Below, in pieces: positions 1 to 5,137 of a stretch of 5,137 nucleotides of DNA. Source of the stretch: M55B120 sp965549355. Its GTDB lineage: Bacteria > Actinomycetota > Humimicrobiia > Humimicrobiales > Humimicrobiaceae. The first letter of the stretch is position 1. Each line of letters starts with the position of its first letter. The translations under genes and the position numbers were made by a program. The DNA is taken from assembly GCA_965549355.1 (NCBI GenBank), contig CBEVGD010000105.1, positions 1 to 5,137 on the forward strand, in the 5' to 3' direction. The notes below the pieces were generated by a model. The model made no database searches. It was given only the letters and a program-made list of their open reading frames with translations, and was not told the origin of the DNA.

Positions 1-35
1 TCCAAAAAGATATTAGTATCTATCAGAATCTTCAT
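1..35 (-). CDS. PIN-domain (VapC-like) toxin, 5' end only
   Basis: Only the first 11 codons and part of the twelfth are in the window; the gene runs off the left edge. They read MKILIDTNIFL, then GA, which begins an Asp or Glu codon. This is the classic PIN-domain opening: a hydrophobic strand followed by D-T-N, whose Asp (residue 6) is the first metal-binding acidic residue of the nuclease site. VapC-type PIN proteins are single-strand RNases, often cutting tRNA or rRNA, and are held in check by a cognate antitoxin. The ATG at 33-35 lies inside the antitoxin reading frame, in another phase. The two genes therefore overlap by 23 bases, which is typical of translationally coupled toxin-antitoxin pairs. 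The call rests on the opening motif plus the neighbouring antitoxin; the remaining acidic residues are not visible. Confidence 0.7.
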   Translation of the reverse strand, partial: MKILIDTNIFL

Positions 36-276
36 ACTTCTTTATTTTTTCATTGATTACTTCATCTCTGAGTTCTTTATAGTCTTTATTTGATACAGCG
101 ATACCTGCCCAGCGGCTTACTCTTTCAGAAATTTTAAAATTATTATTCTCTAAATCCTGTCTATTTAAAAAATCAGTTACAAGCTTTGAAATAGACTTCC
201 CTGAAATCCGGGATATTTTTTTAGCTTTATCGCTGACTTCCTTATCTATATATAAAGTTAATTTTGTTTTACTCAT
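13..276 (-). CDS. Ribbon-helix-helix antitoxin, DUF6364-like
   Basis: This is an 87-residue protein. It begins with a short beta strand (KTKLTLYID, about residues 3-11), followed by two helices (KEVSDKAKKISRISG, then KSISKLVTDFL). That is the ribbon-helix-helix DNA-binding fold seen in DUF6364-type antitoxins. The charged C-terminal tail (about residues 45-87) would bind the toxin. A GTG at 283-285 could extend it by three residues, but that GTG lies inside the Shine-Dalgarno stretch AGAGGTGG (282-289). That ribosome site is correctly spaced for the ATG at 274-276, so I prefer the ATG. It overlaps the PIN toxin start downstream by 23 bases. By family precedent the protein should repress its own promoter; a promoter and an inverted-repeat operator are visible just upstream. 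Confidence 0.8.
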   Translation of the reverse strand: MSKTKLTLYIDKEVSDKAKKISRISGKSISKLVTDFLNRQDLENNNFKISERVSRWAGIAVSNKDYKELRDEVINEKIKKYEDSDRY

Positions 277-287
277 TTTAGCCACCT

Positions 288-317
288 CTACGTATAAATA
301 TATTATATATTACGTAG
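288..317. promoter_or_regulatory. Inverted-repeat operator candidate
   Basis: CTACGTA (288-294) and TACGTAG (311-317) form a perfect 7-bp inverted repeat. Each arm contains the self-complementary hexamer TACGTA. The two hexamers are 22 bases apart centre to centre, close to two helical turns, so a protein would meet both on the same DNA face. The arms flank the -10 box at 302-307. This suits a ribbon-helix-helix antitoxin repressing its own operon. The arms are seen directly; the binding role is inferred. Confidence 0.5.
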
Positions 318-330
318 TAATTAGATGCAA
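302..330 (-). promoter_or_regulatory. Promoter of the toxin-antitoxin operon
   Basis: A perfect -10 box TATAAT (302-307) lies 17 bases from a partial -35 box TTGCAT (325-330). The predicted start is near 295, about 20 bases before the antitoxin ATG. It leaves room for the AGAGGTGG ribosome site. It sits within the TACGTA inverted repeat, which suggests autoregulation. Confidence 0.6.
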
Positions 331-381
331 GAAATTTTTATAATCGTACTATTGTATGCTTAGTGGTCCTGTAGAACTATG

Positions 382-424
382 GAAACAGAAGCGGGGTCAG
401 TCTATAAGCCGGGTTCTGTACTAA
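382..424 (-). repeat. Detached rnpB 3' end, distal attachment-site repeat
   Basis: These 43 bases match the rnpB 3' end at 3001-3043 in the same orientation at 40 positions. Differences are at 386/3005, 392/3011 and 412/3031. The copy holds the universal ACAGAACCCGGCTTA block and the 3' strand of helix P1. No rest of an RNase P RNA lies to its right, so it is a fragment, not a second gene. A host 3' end left at the far side of an insertion is the usual outcome of site-specific integration into the 3' end of an RNA gene. Its P1 strand (391-402) and P4 strand pair perfectly with the intact gene's 5' strands, better than the copy now attached. It is probably the ancestral end. Confidence 0.75.
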
Positions 425-440
425 ATAGCGGTTAATTCCA

Positions 441-579
441 CAGTTTGCCATGAAAGGATAGTATTATGGCAGACATCTTCAAGGTACAGTCACTCCTGGG
501 ACATGCTACCCTGGAGACCACAAGGGTCTATATAAACTTTGACAGTACCCAGATGGCAAGGGCTATAGAAAAGTTATAA
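441..579 (+). pseudogene. Tyrosine recombinase C-terminal remnant, copy 1
   Basis: The last 37 codons (466-579) encode MADIFKVQSLLGH, then ATLETTRVYINF, then a tail ending EKL and a TAA. LLGH-x-TLETT-x-x-Y is the C-terminal box of Xer/phage-type integrases, with the conserved His and the nucleophile Tyr. Just upstream, CACAGTTTGCCA (441-452) matches the start of the arginine-box region of copy 2 but lacks one T. It is followed by a stop in the corresponding frame. The N-terminal and central catalytic parts are missing, so it cannot recombine DNA. It begins 16 bases inside the left rnpB repeat, the usual place for an element's integrase. Copy 2 at 1895-2056 is a diverged relative: 81 of 111 aligned bases and 27 of 36 residues are identical. 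Confidence 0.75.
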
Positions 580-653
580 TTGGAAGATAAATTGAGTTCA
601 TAAGTTTCAATCAGTAGACAACTGCAGGTCCGTATTTATCATAAGTTTTTACC

Positions 654-1841
654 TTATTTTGCCTTAAGCGTTTTCCTGTATGCTCTTCTGACAAAGACCA
701 TGATAAAAAAGACTGCCATGGAAATTACTACTATCAGCATCGAGATAAATAATCCATAACCTGAAAGCAGGGTTATCACAAAAGGAATAGCACTTCCACC
801 GATTATACCTATGACAAAAAGTATCGTTAACGAGATCTCTTTTCCTGAGCCAAATATCCTTCCAGCCGATGATATAAGAAGGGGTGGTATTCCTGAAAAA
901 CCGATACCCGTAAGTCCGATACCTATGAAATTGACTATCTGTGAATTAACGAAAATTGCGCATGATAGTCCTGCAAGACTTATTAATGAAAGTATGATTA
1001 GCAGTGTTCCTGCTTTTATCCTATAGCTTAAAAAACTTATGACCAGTCGACCAGCAAGTATTCCTATCCAGAAAAATGAGACAACAAGGCTGGCATTGAA
1101 CAGGCTGAAAAGCTTCTCTACTCTGAAATAAGTCGGTGCCCAGGAAAAGATGACAACTTCTGAAATAACATAAAAAAACATAAGTACCGAAGTAAGTATC
1201 ATATAGATATTCTTTTTCCTGTATTTGAATATCCTTTTAAAATCAATAGCCTTACTCTCTGCTAAAAGACCGACTTTTTTTCTCCCCATAATGAATAAGT
1301 GCAAAGCAAATGAAACTAGTATTAAGCATATTATCACTATGTAGATTATTTTCCAGCTCACCTGATTTTTTAAAATGATTGATGTGACAAAGGGCGATGC
1401 AAGAGCTCCAATGGCAAAAAAACCGTGCCCGAGATTTACAATACTATCCTTGTTCTTGACTTTTCCTTCAAGCATACTCAGATTGGCATTCAAAAAGATG
1501 ACTCCAAAAAAACATCCTGCAAGAAAATATAATGCATAAAAAAGGGTAATATTTGTGGCCAGCATCAATACAAGCATTATTGGGATAATGGCTAGATATG
1601 ACCATATTATCAGGTTTCGCTTTTCAAATTTCCTGTTTAAATATATAAGAGCAATTATGCCTACACACTCCCCCATCAGGAAAAATGTCATGATAAGATT
1701 CATTTTTTCAGGGGATATATCAAAAAACTTACTGACGTCTAAGAGTACCGGGCTCAGTGACATCATAAAAAAGGAAAAAATGAAAAGGGAGAAATAATTG
1801 GGAAATTCCAATAAATAATTTTTTATATTACTTTTTAACAA
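654..1841 (-). CDS. Major facilitator superfamily transporter, FHS/fucose-permease-like
   Basis: This inner-membrane secondary transporter has about 12 hydrophobic segments in two halves, split by a basic loop (GRKKVGLLAESK to FKYRKKN). Its length, 395 residues, is normal for the family. The segment VNLGHGFFAIGALASP in the fifth helix region resembles the N-x-x-H-x-x-F-G-x-G-A-x-x-x-P pattern of the fucose/glucose-type FHS group. A sugar is therefore the likeliest substrate, but this is not proven. The loop after TM2 (LNRKFEKRN) is a weak form of the usual MFS loop motif. The frame opens at a TTG at 1872-1874, but that start has no ribosome site. AAGGAGT at 1848-1854 is correctly spaced for the TTG at 1839-1841, which I use. 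The gene lies between the two integrase remnants inside the rnpB-bounded block, so it is either cargo or host DNA trapped between insertions. Confidence 0.8.
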   Translation of the reverse strand: MLKSNIKNYLLEFPNYFSLFIFSFFMMSLSPVLLDVSKFFDISPEKMNLIMTFFLMGECVGIIALIYLNRKFEKRNLIIWSYLAIIPIMLVLMLATNITLFYALYFLAGCFFGVIFLNANLSMLEGKVKNKDSIVNLGHGFFAIGALASPFVTSIILKNQVSWKIIYIVIICLILVSFALHLFIMGRKKVGLLAESKAIDFKRIFKYRKKNIYMILTSVLMFFYVISEVVIFSWAPTYFRVEKLFSLFNASLVVSFFWIGILAGRLVISFLSYRIKAGTLLIILSLISLAGLSCAIFVNSQIVNFIGIGLTGIGFSGIPPLLISSAGRIFGSGKEISLTILFVIGIIGGSAIPFVITLLSGYGLFISMLIVVISMAVFFIMVFVRRAYRKTLKAK

Positions 1842-1894
1842 ATAGATACTCCTTATATTATATAATTTTATCAAGACTTAAGAAGAAAGGCTAA

Positions 1895-2056
1895 TCTGCC
1901 CACAGCTTCTGGCACAGTTTTGCCACTCACTTAATTGAATCTGGAGTTGACATATTTAAGGTTCAGAAACTACTTGGACATACCACTCTGGAAACTACGA
2001 AGATTTATATAAACTTCAATAGTACCCAGATGGCAAAAGCAGTAGAGAGACTATAG
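1895..2056 (+). pseudogene. Tyrosine recombinase C-terminal remnant, copy 2
   Basis: The frame is open from 1895 to the TAG at 2054-2056 (53 codons), with a stop just before it and no start codon of its own. It reads HSFWHSFATHLIESG, then DIFKVQKLLGHTTLETT, then KIYINF and a tail ending VERL. This covers the second catalytic box (normally H-x-L-R-H-S-F-A-T-H), the LLGH box and the nucleophile Tyr. The box-II Arg is Trp here, explained by a single C-to-T change (CGG to TGG). The N-terminal three quarters are gone, so it is inactive twice over. It lies head-on to the HEPN-like gene; the two stop codons lie within six bases of each other. Most differences from copy 1 are at third codon positions, which points to two related integrases rather than a recent duplication. 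Confidence 0.8.
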
Positions 2057-2896
2057 CATGTTTATTATATTTTTACACTTCTCTTGAACTAACTTATGAA
2101 AGTACTTTAATTCATCCAGAATGGTTTCCTCTGAATTATTATTGTAAGGATCTCTAGGATCTGATAAATAACTTGGATGGTGGGGATAAATAATCAAATG
2201 AACTGATCTCCCAGGCATCTTTACTTTAATAGGATTATATGATCTATGGGTAATAAAATTCCTATAAATTATTATTCTATAATGACTTCCTTCTTCTGAG
2301 TAAGGATCTCTAGGTAATGGTGCACTATTACTTGTGTCTGGGTGCAATAAGCTAAGAATAGGAATTATAGGATCGTTGAGGTCCAGTATTTTTAATCCTT
2401 CTACAACACTATATACCTTTACTCTGATAGGAGGAATTTGGAGATTCTTCTTAGTATTTATAAGTTGTGATAAGAAATCTATGGCCCCAACTAAATGAAA
2501 AAAGAATTCCCTTACTAATTGTTCTCTTAACTCCCTATCAGCACCTGCAATATCTCCATTATTTAGGTTTTCTAAATCTTTAAGTCTTCTTATTGAAAAT
2601 GATAAACAATCATTTATAAATTTTTCTGTAGACACTTTTATCGTCATAGAATCAGCAGTATACTTAGAGTTTTTCTTTCTATTACTATTGGAAGTATTGA
2701 AATCTTTCTCTGGAATAAATGAATACAGAAACCTATCCACTATTTCATGCTCTTTACTACTATTACAACGAAGCAATCTTTGAAAAGCACTAAACATCAT
2801 TACAATTTCATGATATTCACGAATAAGTTCACTATCAGTATTAGCTTGATTGTAGTAAAATATTGCATCTGTTAATGGTATGCTAATATCTTCCAA
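2051..2896 (-). CDS. HEPN-like protein of unknown function (Cthe_2314-like)
   Basis: This is a mostly helical protein without signal peptide or membrane segments. YRNFITHR at residues 211-218 gives R-x4-H (R212, H217) with a polar residue after the Arg. This is the active-site pattern of HEPN ribonucleases, common in defence and toxin systems. The helix FFFHLVGAIDFLSQLIN (131-147) resembles the Cthe_2314-like HEPN group. A low-complexity stretch rich in Asn, Ser and Lys (67-80) precedes the C-terminal two thirds. The TTG at 2894-2896 has no well-spaced ribosome site, and the frame stays open and protein-like back to a stop at 2984-2986. AAGGA at 2955-2959 is ideally spaced for an ATT at 2945-2947, which would give 298 residues. 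The gene may therefore start at a rare ATT or have lost its true start. Function is unknown; HEPN is inferred from the motif. Confidence 0.6.
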   Translation of the reverse strand: MEDISIPLTDAIFYYNQANTDSELIREYHEIVMMFSAFQRLLRCNSSKEHEIVDRFLYSFIPEKDFNTSNSNRKKNSKYTADSMTIKVSTEKFINDCLSFSIRRLKDLENLNNGDIAGADRELREQLVREFFFHLVGAIDFLSQLINTKKNLQIPPIRVKVYSVVEGLKILDLNDPIIPILSLLHPDTSNSAPLPRDPYSEEGSHYRIIIYRNFITHRSYNPIKVKMPGRSVHLIIYPHHPSYLSDPRDPYNNNSEETILDELKYFHKLVQEKCKNIINML

Positions 2897-3004
2897 TTCC
2901 TCTTGGACACTTGTTAATGATTCAATAAGGGGTACATCTATATCAATAGAAAAATCCTTATTTGTTCTTTTAAAACAGATTTTTTAAGTATTTTTAGATA
3001 GAAA

Positions 3005-3386
<382 letters not shown>

Positions 3387-3389
3387 TAT

Positions 3390-3417
3390 ATTATACATCA
3401 ATCTTTCACAACGCCAA
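3390..3417 (-). promoter_or_regulatory. rnpB promoter
   Basis: A perfect TATAAT (3390-3395) lies 16 bases downstream of TTGGCG (3412-3417, four of six consensus bases). The start would fall at about 3383-3386, at the first bases of P1. The -35 box lies inside the 3' end of the RNase HI gene and the -10 box lies just past its stop codon, so rnpB can be transcribed independently of that operon. Confidence 0.6.
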
Positions 3418-3859
3418 AATTGATTTTTGATTCGCCTGAATAGGTCAGCTCTTTTTTGTCCAGGGCTTTATTTACAAGCCTGTCCGCTTCCCTGTTTTCT
3501 TCCCTCGGTACAAGCTTAAGATCCACTGTATCATATCTTGAAAGCTTCTCGGTGAGCCTGAGATATATAGCCAGTATCTTTTTATCCTTTATCTTCCAGA
3601 TCTTTTTCATCTGATTGTGTACCAGCTTGCTATCTGTTAAAAGTATTATTTTCGAGACATCTATCTTCTCAATATATTCCAGAACTTTTTCAAGAGCTGT
3701 ATATTCAGCTATATTATTAGTATATTTGCCGATATATTCCGATACCTGCCCGATTTTCTTATCTTCAGGATCGTAAATAACGGCTCCTACTGCAGAAGGC
3801 CCGGGATTTCCCCTGGAACCTCCATCGAAGAATATCTTTAAGTGTTTATATTTTTCCAC
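3398..3859 (-). CDS. Ribonuclease HI family protein
   Basis: This enzyme cuts the RNA strand of RNA-DNA hybrids, clearing primers and R-loops in the cytoplasm. It is 153 residues long and consists of the single RNase H domain. The DEDD active site is complete: D12 in FFDGGSRGNPGP, E52 in NNIAEYTAL, D76 in LLTDSKLV and D126 in VPREENREADRLVN. The last block lacks the flexible-loop His of the E. coli enzyme and looks like the shorter RNase HI-like group found in Gram-positive and other bacteria. The start is a GTG whose first base is the last base of the upstream TAG stop (TAGTG), so translation is coupled. AAGGAG lies about 11 bases upstream of it. Its 3' end carries part of the rnpB promoter. 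Confidence 0.95.
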   Translation of the reverse strand: MEKYKHLKIFFDGGSRGNPGPSAVGAVIYDPEDKKIGQVSEYIGKYTNNIAEYTALEKVLEYIEKIDVSKIILLTDSKLVHNQMKKIWKIKDKKILAIYLRLTEKLSRYDTVDLKLVPREENREADRLVNKALDKKELTYSGESKINFGVVKD

Positions 3860-4617
3860 TATGTCTCAAGCTCCTTTTTAATATCATCTATCCCGGGCTG
3901 GTAAAGAATAGATATCCTTCCGCATAGAGGACATTCGTACAGAGTCTCGGAATCTATGAATTTTTCAGCTTCTACCGCAGGTATTTCCATATTGCAGACT
4001 CCGCAGAAATTATCTTTTATGACCGATACCGCAATACCGCCTTTTTTTGTCCTTGTCTCATTATATCTCTTTAAATGGTCTGCCGGGATCCTTGCTATTA
4101 CATCTTCTTTTCTTTTTTTCAGGCCCTCTATATTATGTTTCAGGCCCTCATGCTTTTCTTCGATCTCATTATTTATTCTTTTTACCGCTGAGTCCAGTTC
4201 TTTCATCCCCTTTTCCAGAGCTTCTATCTCCGGCTCCAGCCGGACCTGTTCTTCCATTATCTCGAGCATCTGGTCCTCCAGCTTGCTATCATTATTTTTA
4301 AGAATCTCTACTTCTTCCTGGTAATTTGATAGCTCTTTGGCATCCGTAATGGTGCCGCTGAATAGTTTCTTTTCATTTGACCTTATCTTTTCCTCATTTA
4401 ATTCAACAGAATCCTCAAGTTTCTTTCTTTTTGTCTCAAGCTCACGGAAATTACTATTTATTTCCTCATTTTTTGATATGCTTTCCTCCAGTTTCTTCTC
4501 AGCTGCTGTCAGTTCAGGATTATTTTTTAATTCTTCGATCTCTGATAATCTTGCAGATAGAGCATTTTCAATAAACTGCAGCTCTGCCAAATCTAATACA
4601 TTTATCTTATCAGCCAA
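3859..4617 (-). CDS. Coiled-coil zinc-ribbon protein, COG1579 type
   Basis: The first 180 residues or so are almost continuous charged coiled coil, interrupted near residue 90 by SGTITDAKELSNYQEE, a conserved break in this family. The C-terminus holds a C4 zinc ribbon with two CxxC pairs (C207/C210 and C231/C234, counted from the ATG at 4621-4623). The family is thought to bind nucleic acid, but its biochemical role is not established. It is often found next to RNase H and Nif3-like genes, as here with RNase HI. The ATG at 4621-4623 touches its Shine-Dalgarno (GGAGGT, 4624-4629) with no gap. The TTG two codons later (4615-4617) is spaced correctly from the same site, so I chose it (252 residues). 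It lies 54 bases after the Phd-like gene and is probably co-transcribed with it and RNase HI. Confidence 0.9.
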   Translation of the reverse strand: MADKINVLDLAELQFIENALSARLSEIEELKNNPELTAAEKKLEESISKNEEINSNFRELETKRKKLEDSVELNEEKIRSNEKKLFSGTITDAKELSNYQEEVEILKNNDSKLEDQMLEIMEEQVRLEPEIEALEKGMKELDSAVKRINNEIEEKHEGLKHNIEGLKKRKEDVIARIPADHLKRYNETRTKKGGIAVSVIKDNFCGVCNMEIPAVEAEKFIDSETLYECPLCGRISILYQPGIDDIKKELET

Positions 4618-4671
4618 TATCATACCTCCAGATCCAGTATCCTGATTTACTTTTAAATATACCCAATGGCT

Positions 4672-4881
4672 CTATTTATTTGAAGCTTTTGATGCTTCGA
4701 CTAATTTCCTGGCAATCCTCAGCTCTGTTTTCATTTTTATTTCATTAGTATATACCCTGAGTTCTCCAACCAGTTCATTATAACGGGTAATAAATATGGT
4801 ATCCCCCTTATTTTCCTTCAGAAACTTGGAAAGCTTTATTCTCAGTTCATTGGTATCAACTTTCTTAATATCATCATCCAT
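4672..4881 (-). CDS. Phd/YefM-like antitoxin, apparently without a toxin
   Basis: This is a 69-residue protein. Residues 9-43 (DTNELRIKLSKFLKEN, then KGDTIFITRYNELVGELRVY) fit the Phd/YefM DNA-binding fold: a helix starting NELR-x-x-L, a short strand with the I-T-R core, then a second strand. A basic helical tail follows (about 50-69). In complete systems such proteins neutralise a Doc, RelE/YoeB or PIN toxin and repress their own promoter. Here the next gene downstream is the zinc-ribbon protein, and no toxin fits in the gap. It is thus either a lone antitoxin or a co-opted regulator. The ATG start is supported by AAAGGGA about 8 bases upstream. A palindrome at 4938-4951 may be its operator. 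The match to the family consensus is good but short. Confidence 0.65.
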   Translation of the reverse strand: MDDDIKKVDTNELRIKLSKFLKENKGDTIFITRYNELVGELRVYTNEIKMKTELRIARKLVEASKASNK

Positions 4882-4937
4882 TTAAATTTCCCTTTCTTAT
4901 TCAAATAATTTAGTAACCCATGTATCATATATATATG

Positions 4938-4951
4938 CTATACATGTATAG
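4938..4951. promoter_or_regulatory. 14-bp perfect palindrome, operator candidate
   Basis: CTATACATGTATAG reads identically on both strands. It lies 57 bases before the Phd-like start. Half of it (CATGTAT, 4943-4949) recurs at 4919-4925, 24 bases away. Phd/YefM proteins typically bind short palindromes of this kind upstream of their own genes. The palindrome is certain; the role is inferred. No convincing -35/-10 pair could be placed here. Confidence 0.45.
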
Positions 4952-5009
4952 TCTTATATTAATACATTCCTAATAAATGTCAACTGAAAATTACTTTTTT
5001 TATGAAGGT

Positions 5010-5064
5010 TGAGACATATAAAATTTAAAATGAGACAAAGCGCTATGCTGTTATGGAGCAAGTC
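5010..5064 (+). pseudogene. Possible insertion-sequence end with transposase N-terminal scrap
   Basis: TGAGACA occurs twice (5010-5016 and 5031-5037), separated by a very AT-rich spacer. One frame from 5032 reads ETKRYAVMEQV. This resembles the start of the N-terminal helix-turn-helix of several transposases (KRY-x-V-x-x-x-V), which sits just inside the element end. After residue 11 the resemblance stops and the frame runs into the tRNA. No start codon or rest of the gene is present. This is a short, tentative match. Confidence 0.3.
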
Positions 5065-5105
5065 GTCCCCTGTTGGGGAAGAACCGAAGAATTACTTGAT
5101 GGTAA

Positions 5106-5137
5106 TGGTGGGCCCACCAGGACTCGAACCTGGGACC
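5106..5137 (-). tRNA. tRNA, 3' part only (isotype undetermined)
   Basis: The minus strand gives the end of a variable loop, a perfect T arm (CCAGG, loop TTCGAGT, CCTGG; 5117-5133), the 3' acceptor strand TGGGCCC (5110-5116), discriminator A (5109) and an encoded CCA (5106-5108). The matching 5' acceptor strand would be GGGCCCA. With discriminator A, this would suit tRNA-Ile among others. The anticodon lies beyond the right edge, so the isotype is unknown. Confidence 0.9.

Noticed and set aside
382..424. A second RNase P RNA gene
   Set aside because: Only the 3' end block is present; none of the other conserved blocks occur to its right.
466..579. Intact 37-codon gene starting at ATG
   Set aside because: It encodes only the C-terminal tail of an integrase and the ATG appears fortuitous, with no Shine-Dalgarno; treated as part of a pseudogene.
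599..650. Direct repeat CATAAGTTT (two copies) as a regulatory or att site
   Set aside because: It is short and AT-rich, with no associated gene or partner; likely chance. Nothing else stands out between 580 and 653.
811..1026. Plus-strand open frame of 71 codons
   Set aside because: It lies wholly inside the transporter gene on the other strand, with no ribosome site or recognisable domain.
1555..1797. Plus-strand open frame of 80 codons
   Set aside because: It is antisense to the transporter's membrane segments and its composition is that of a reverse-strand shadow.
1857..1862. TATAAT as the transporter's -10 box
   Set aside because: It lies three bases from the Shine-Dalgarno, so the transcript would start inside the ribosome site. 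The base window for a -35 box holds only CTTCTT.
3956..4645. Four overlapping plus-strand open frames
   Set aside because: They are antisense to the zinc-ribbon gene. The Ser/Phe/Leu-rich translations are what a Lys/Glu-rich coiled coil gives on the reverse strand.
5066..5079. Hairpin (TCCCC, loop TGTT, GGGGA) as tRNA terminator
   Set aside because: The stem has only five pairs and no T-run follows on the minus strand.

Overview
The window is bacterial and AT-rich. It has a class A RNase P RNA gene, Shine-Dalgarno sequences, TATAAT-type -10 boxes, and a tRNA with encoded CCA. Every complete gene reads on the minus strand; only degraded fragments read on the plus strand. The phylum cannot be fixed from sequence. 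The order zinc-ribbon protein, RNase HI, rnpB is a housekeeping cluster of a kind found in several bacterial lineages. TTG and GTG starts are frequent.

In the direction of transcription, right to left, the layout is as follows. (1) The 3' part of a tRNA lies at 5106-5137, with a probable insertion-sequence scrap beside it at 5010-5064. (2) A small Phd/YefM-like antitoxin without a visible toxin lies at 4672-4881, with a 14-bp perfect palindrome upstream. (3) A coiled-coil/zinc-ribbon protein of the COG1579 type (3859-4617) overlaps RNase HI (3398-3859) by one base. (4) rnpB (about 3005-3386) starts from its own promoter, which lies inside and just after the RNase HI 3' end. (5) A block of about 2.6 kb is bracketed by 43-bp direct repeats of the rnpB 3' end (382-424 and 3001-3043, 40/43 identical). 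(6) Beyond the left repeat is a toxin-antitoxin operon: a ribbon-helix-helix antitoxin (13-276) and the first codons of a PIN-domain toxin, which runs off the left edge.

The bracketed block holds a HEPN-like protein (2051-2896), an MFS transporter (654-1841), and two different C-terminal remnants of tyrosine recombinases (about 441-579 and 1895-2056), one on each side of the transporter. I read the block as a decayed integrative element, or the product of more than one integration, that used the 3' end of rnpB as its attachment site. The left repeat appears to be the original host 3' end: it pairs perfectly with the rnpB 5' strands in P1 and P4. The 3' end now attached to rnpB has a C-A mismatch in P1 and a G-U wobble in P4, so it looks element-supplied.

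The main points of interest are this rnpB-targeted integration, the HEPN-like cargo that may be read through from rnpB, and the two small antitoxin loci on either side.
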